The translations under genes and the position numbers were made by a program. The notes beneath the pieces are model-generated. The model saw nothing but the letters and a program-made list of their open reading frames with translations, did no database searches and was not told the DNA's origin. From Clostridia bacterium (GTDB lineage: Bacteria; Bacillota; Clostridia; Christensenellales; Borkfalkiaceae), in the NCBI GenBank assembly GCA_017631725.1, contig JAGBSS010000140.1, positions 1 to 5,762 on the forward strand: a DNA stretch of 5,762 nucleotides, in the 5' to 3' direction. Positions 5,061-5,762 of this stretch are shown piece by piece; within the stretch, counting starts at the first letter, position 1; each line of letters begins with the position of its first letter.

Positions 5061-5762
5061 ATGGCAGAAGCAAGAAATTTTATAGAACAAATTATAGATG
5101 AAGAATTAGAATCTGGAAAGGTTAGTGCAGTTCAAACTCGTTTTCCACCAGAACCTAACGGCTATCTTCATATAGGTCATGCAAAAAGTTTATGCTTAAA
5201 CTTTGGCGTTAAAGAAAAGTATAACGGAAAGTGTAATCTTTTTTTAGATGACACCAATCCTTCTAAAGAAAAAGAAGAATACGAAGAAGCAATTAAAAAA
5301 GATATAGAGTGGCTTGGTTTTTCTTACGATAAAATCACCCACGCATCTGACTATTACGAAGATATTTACAACTTTGCAGAGCAAGAGATTATGCTTGGCA
5401 ATGCCTTTGTTTGCGACCTTTCTCCAGAAGAAATTTCTGCAAATCGTGGCACTTTAACCACTCCCGGAAAGGAAAGTCCATATAGAAACCGTTCTCTTGA
5501 AGAAAACCTTAAATTGTTTAGGGAAATGCGTGCGGGCGTTTATAAAGACGGCGAAAAATGTTTAAGGGCAAAAATAGATATGGCATCGCCAAATATCAAT
5601 ATGCGTGACCCTGTAATTTATAGAATATTGCGTGAAACTCATTATAAAACGGGGGATAAGTGGTGCATTTATCCAATGTACGACTTTGCACATCCAATTG
5701 AAGACGCGGTAGAAGGTATTACACATTCTATCTGTACTTTGGAATTCGAAGACCATAGACCA
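5061..5762 (+). CDS. glnS: Glutaminyl-tRNA synthetase, N-terminal 234 residues (3'-truncated)
   Basis: The frame runs uninterrupted from the ATG at 5061 to the right edge. AGGTG (5051-5055) lies 5 nt upstream, directly after the esterase stop codon. [19 protein letters not shown] (26-44) contains the class I HIGH motif in its GlnRS-specific context. DDTNP (63-67) follows, where Asp63 aligns with E. coli Asp66 (glutamine recognition). [38 protein letters not shown] and [20 protein letters not shown] with Tyr207 (aligning with E. coli Tyr211) exclude GluRS. The [16 protein letters not shown] segment ends at the edge. The KMSKS-type loop and the anticodon-binding beta-barrels lie outside the window; the family is usually about 550 residues. 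The enzyme charges tRNA-Gln directly, whereas many Bacillota use GatCAB transamidation. Odd point: residues 61-62 are Phe-Leu where E. coli has Arg-Phe before DDTNP. Confidence 0.96.
   Translation, partial: MAEARNFIEQIIDEELESGKVSAVQTRFPPEPNGYLHIGHAKSLCLNFGVKEKYNGKCNLFLDDTNPSKEKEEYEEAIKKDIEWLGFSYDKITHASDYYEDIYNFAEQEIMLGNAFVCDLSPEEISANRGTLTTPGKESPYRNRSLEENLKLFREMRAGVYKDGEKCLRAKIDMASPNINMRDPVIYRILRETHYKTGDKWCIYPMYDFAHPIEDAVEGITHSICTLEFEDHRP

Noticed and set aside
5562..5756. Minus-strand open frame of 64 codons.
   Set aside because: It is antisense to the highly conserved GlnRS catalytic region and has no recognisable features.

Overview
The window looks like chromosome from an AT-rich, low-GC Gram-positive bacterium, most likely an uncultured gut-type member of the Clostridia. 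This rests on AT-rich wobble positions, strong Shine-Dalgarno sites (AGGTG/GAGGTG), consensus sigma-A-type promoters, intrinsic terminators with long T runs, a single-chain class II GlyRS, and protein families common in Clostridia. Species cannot be fixed from the sequence.

Layout, left to right. (1) 2-1693 (+): the 3' part of a MacB/FtsX-type ABC transporter permease, open at the left edge. (2) 1702-1735: a bidirectional terminator. (3) 1725-2228 (-) and 2379-2612 (+): a divergent pair encoding a SLOG-superfamily (YpsA/DUF1273-like) protein and a 77-residue XRE-type DNA-binding protein. The 150 bp between them holds two promoters and three copies of a palindromic element built from TTCGTGGAA half-sites. 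(4) 2615-2648: a second bidirectional terminator. (5) 2666-4048 (-): glycyl-tRNA synthetase, with its own promoter and a short leader. (6) 4211-5050 (+): a cytoplasmic SGNH/sialate O-acetylesterase-like hydrolase, followed after 10 bp by (7) 5061-5762 (+): glutaminyl-tRNA synthetase, cut by the right edge.

How the genes work together. The two synthetases and the transporter are ordinary cellular functions. The SLOG/XRE pair is the least explained part. It is a self-contained module of about 0.95 kb, closed by a bidirectional terminator on each side, and its control region carries operator-like repeats over the predicted start sites of both genes. The simplest reading is that the XRE protein co-regulates itself and the SLOG gene. 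What the SLOG protein senses or does is unknown; a role in nucleotide signalling or defence is an inference from the superfamily, not something the sequence shows. The esterase and glnS probably share one transcript.

For four genes the longest open frame runs upstream of the likely true start. In three of them it reads through a promoter or operator, and in the fourth it starts inside the Shine-Dalgarno. The starts given here are those supported by ribosome-binding sites and promoters. No tRNA, rRNA, CRISPR array, insertion sequence or recombinase gene was seen. No gene-free stretch exceeds about 165 bases.
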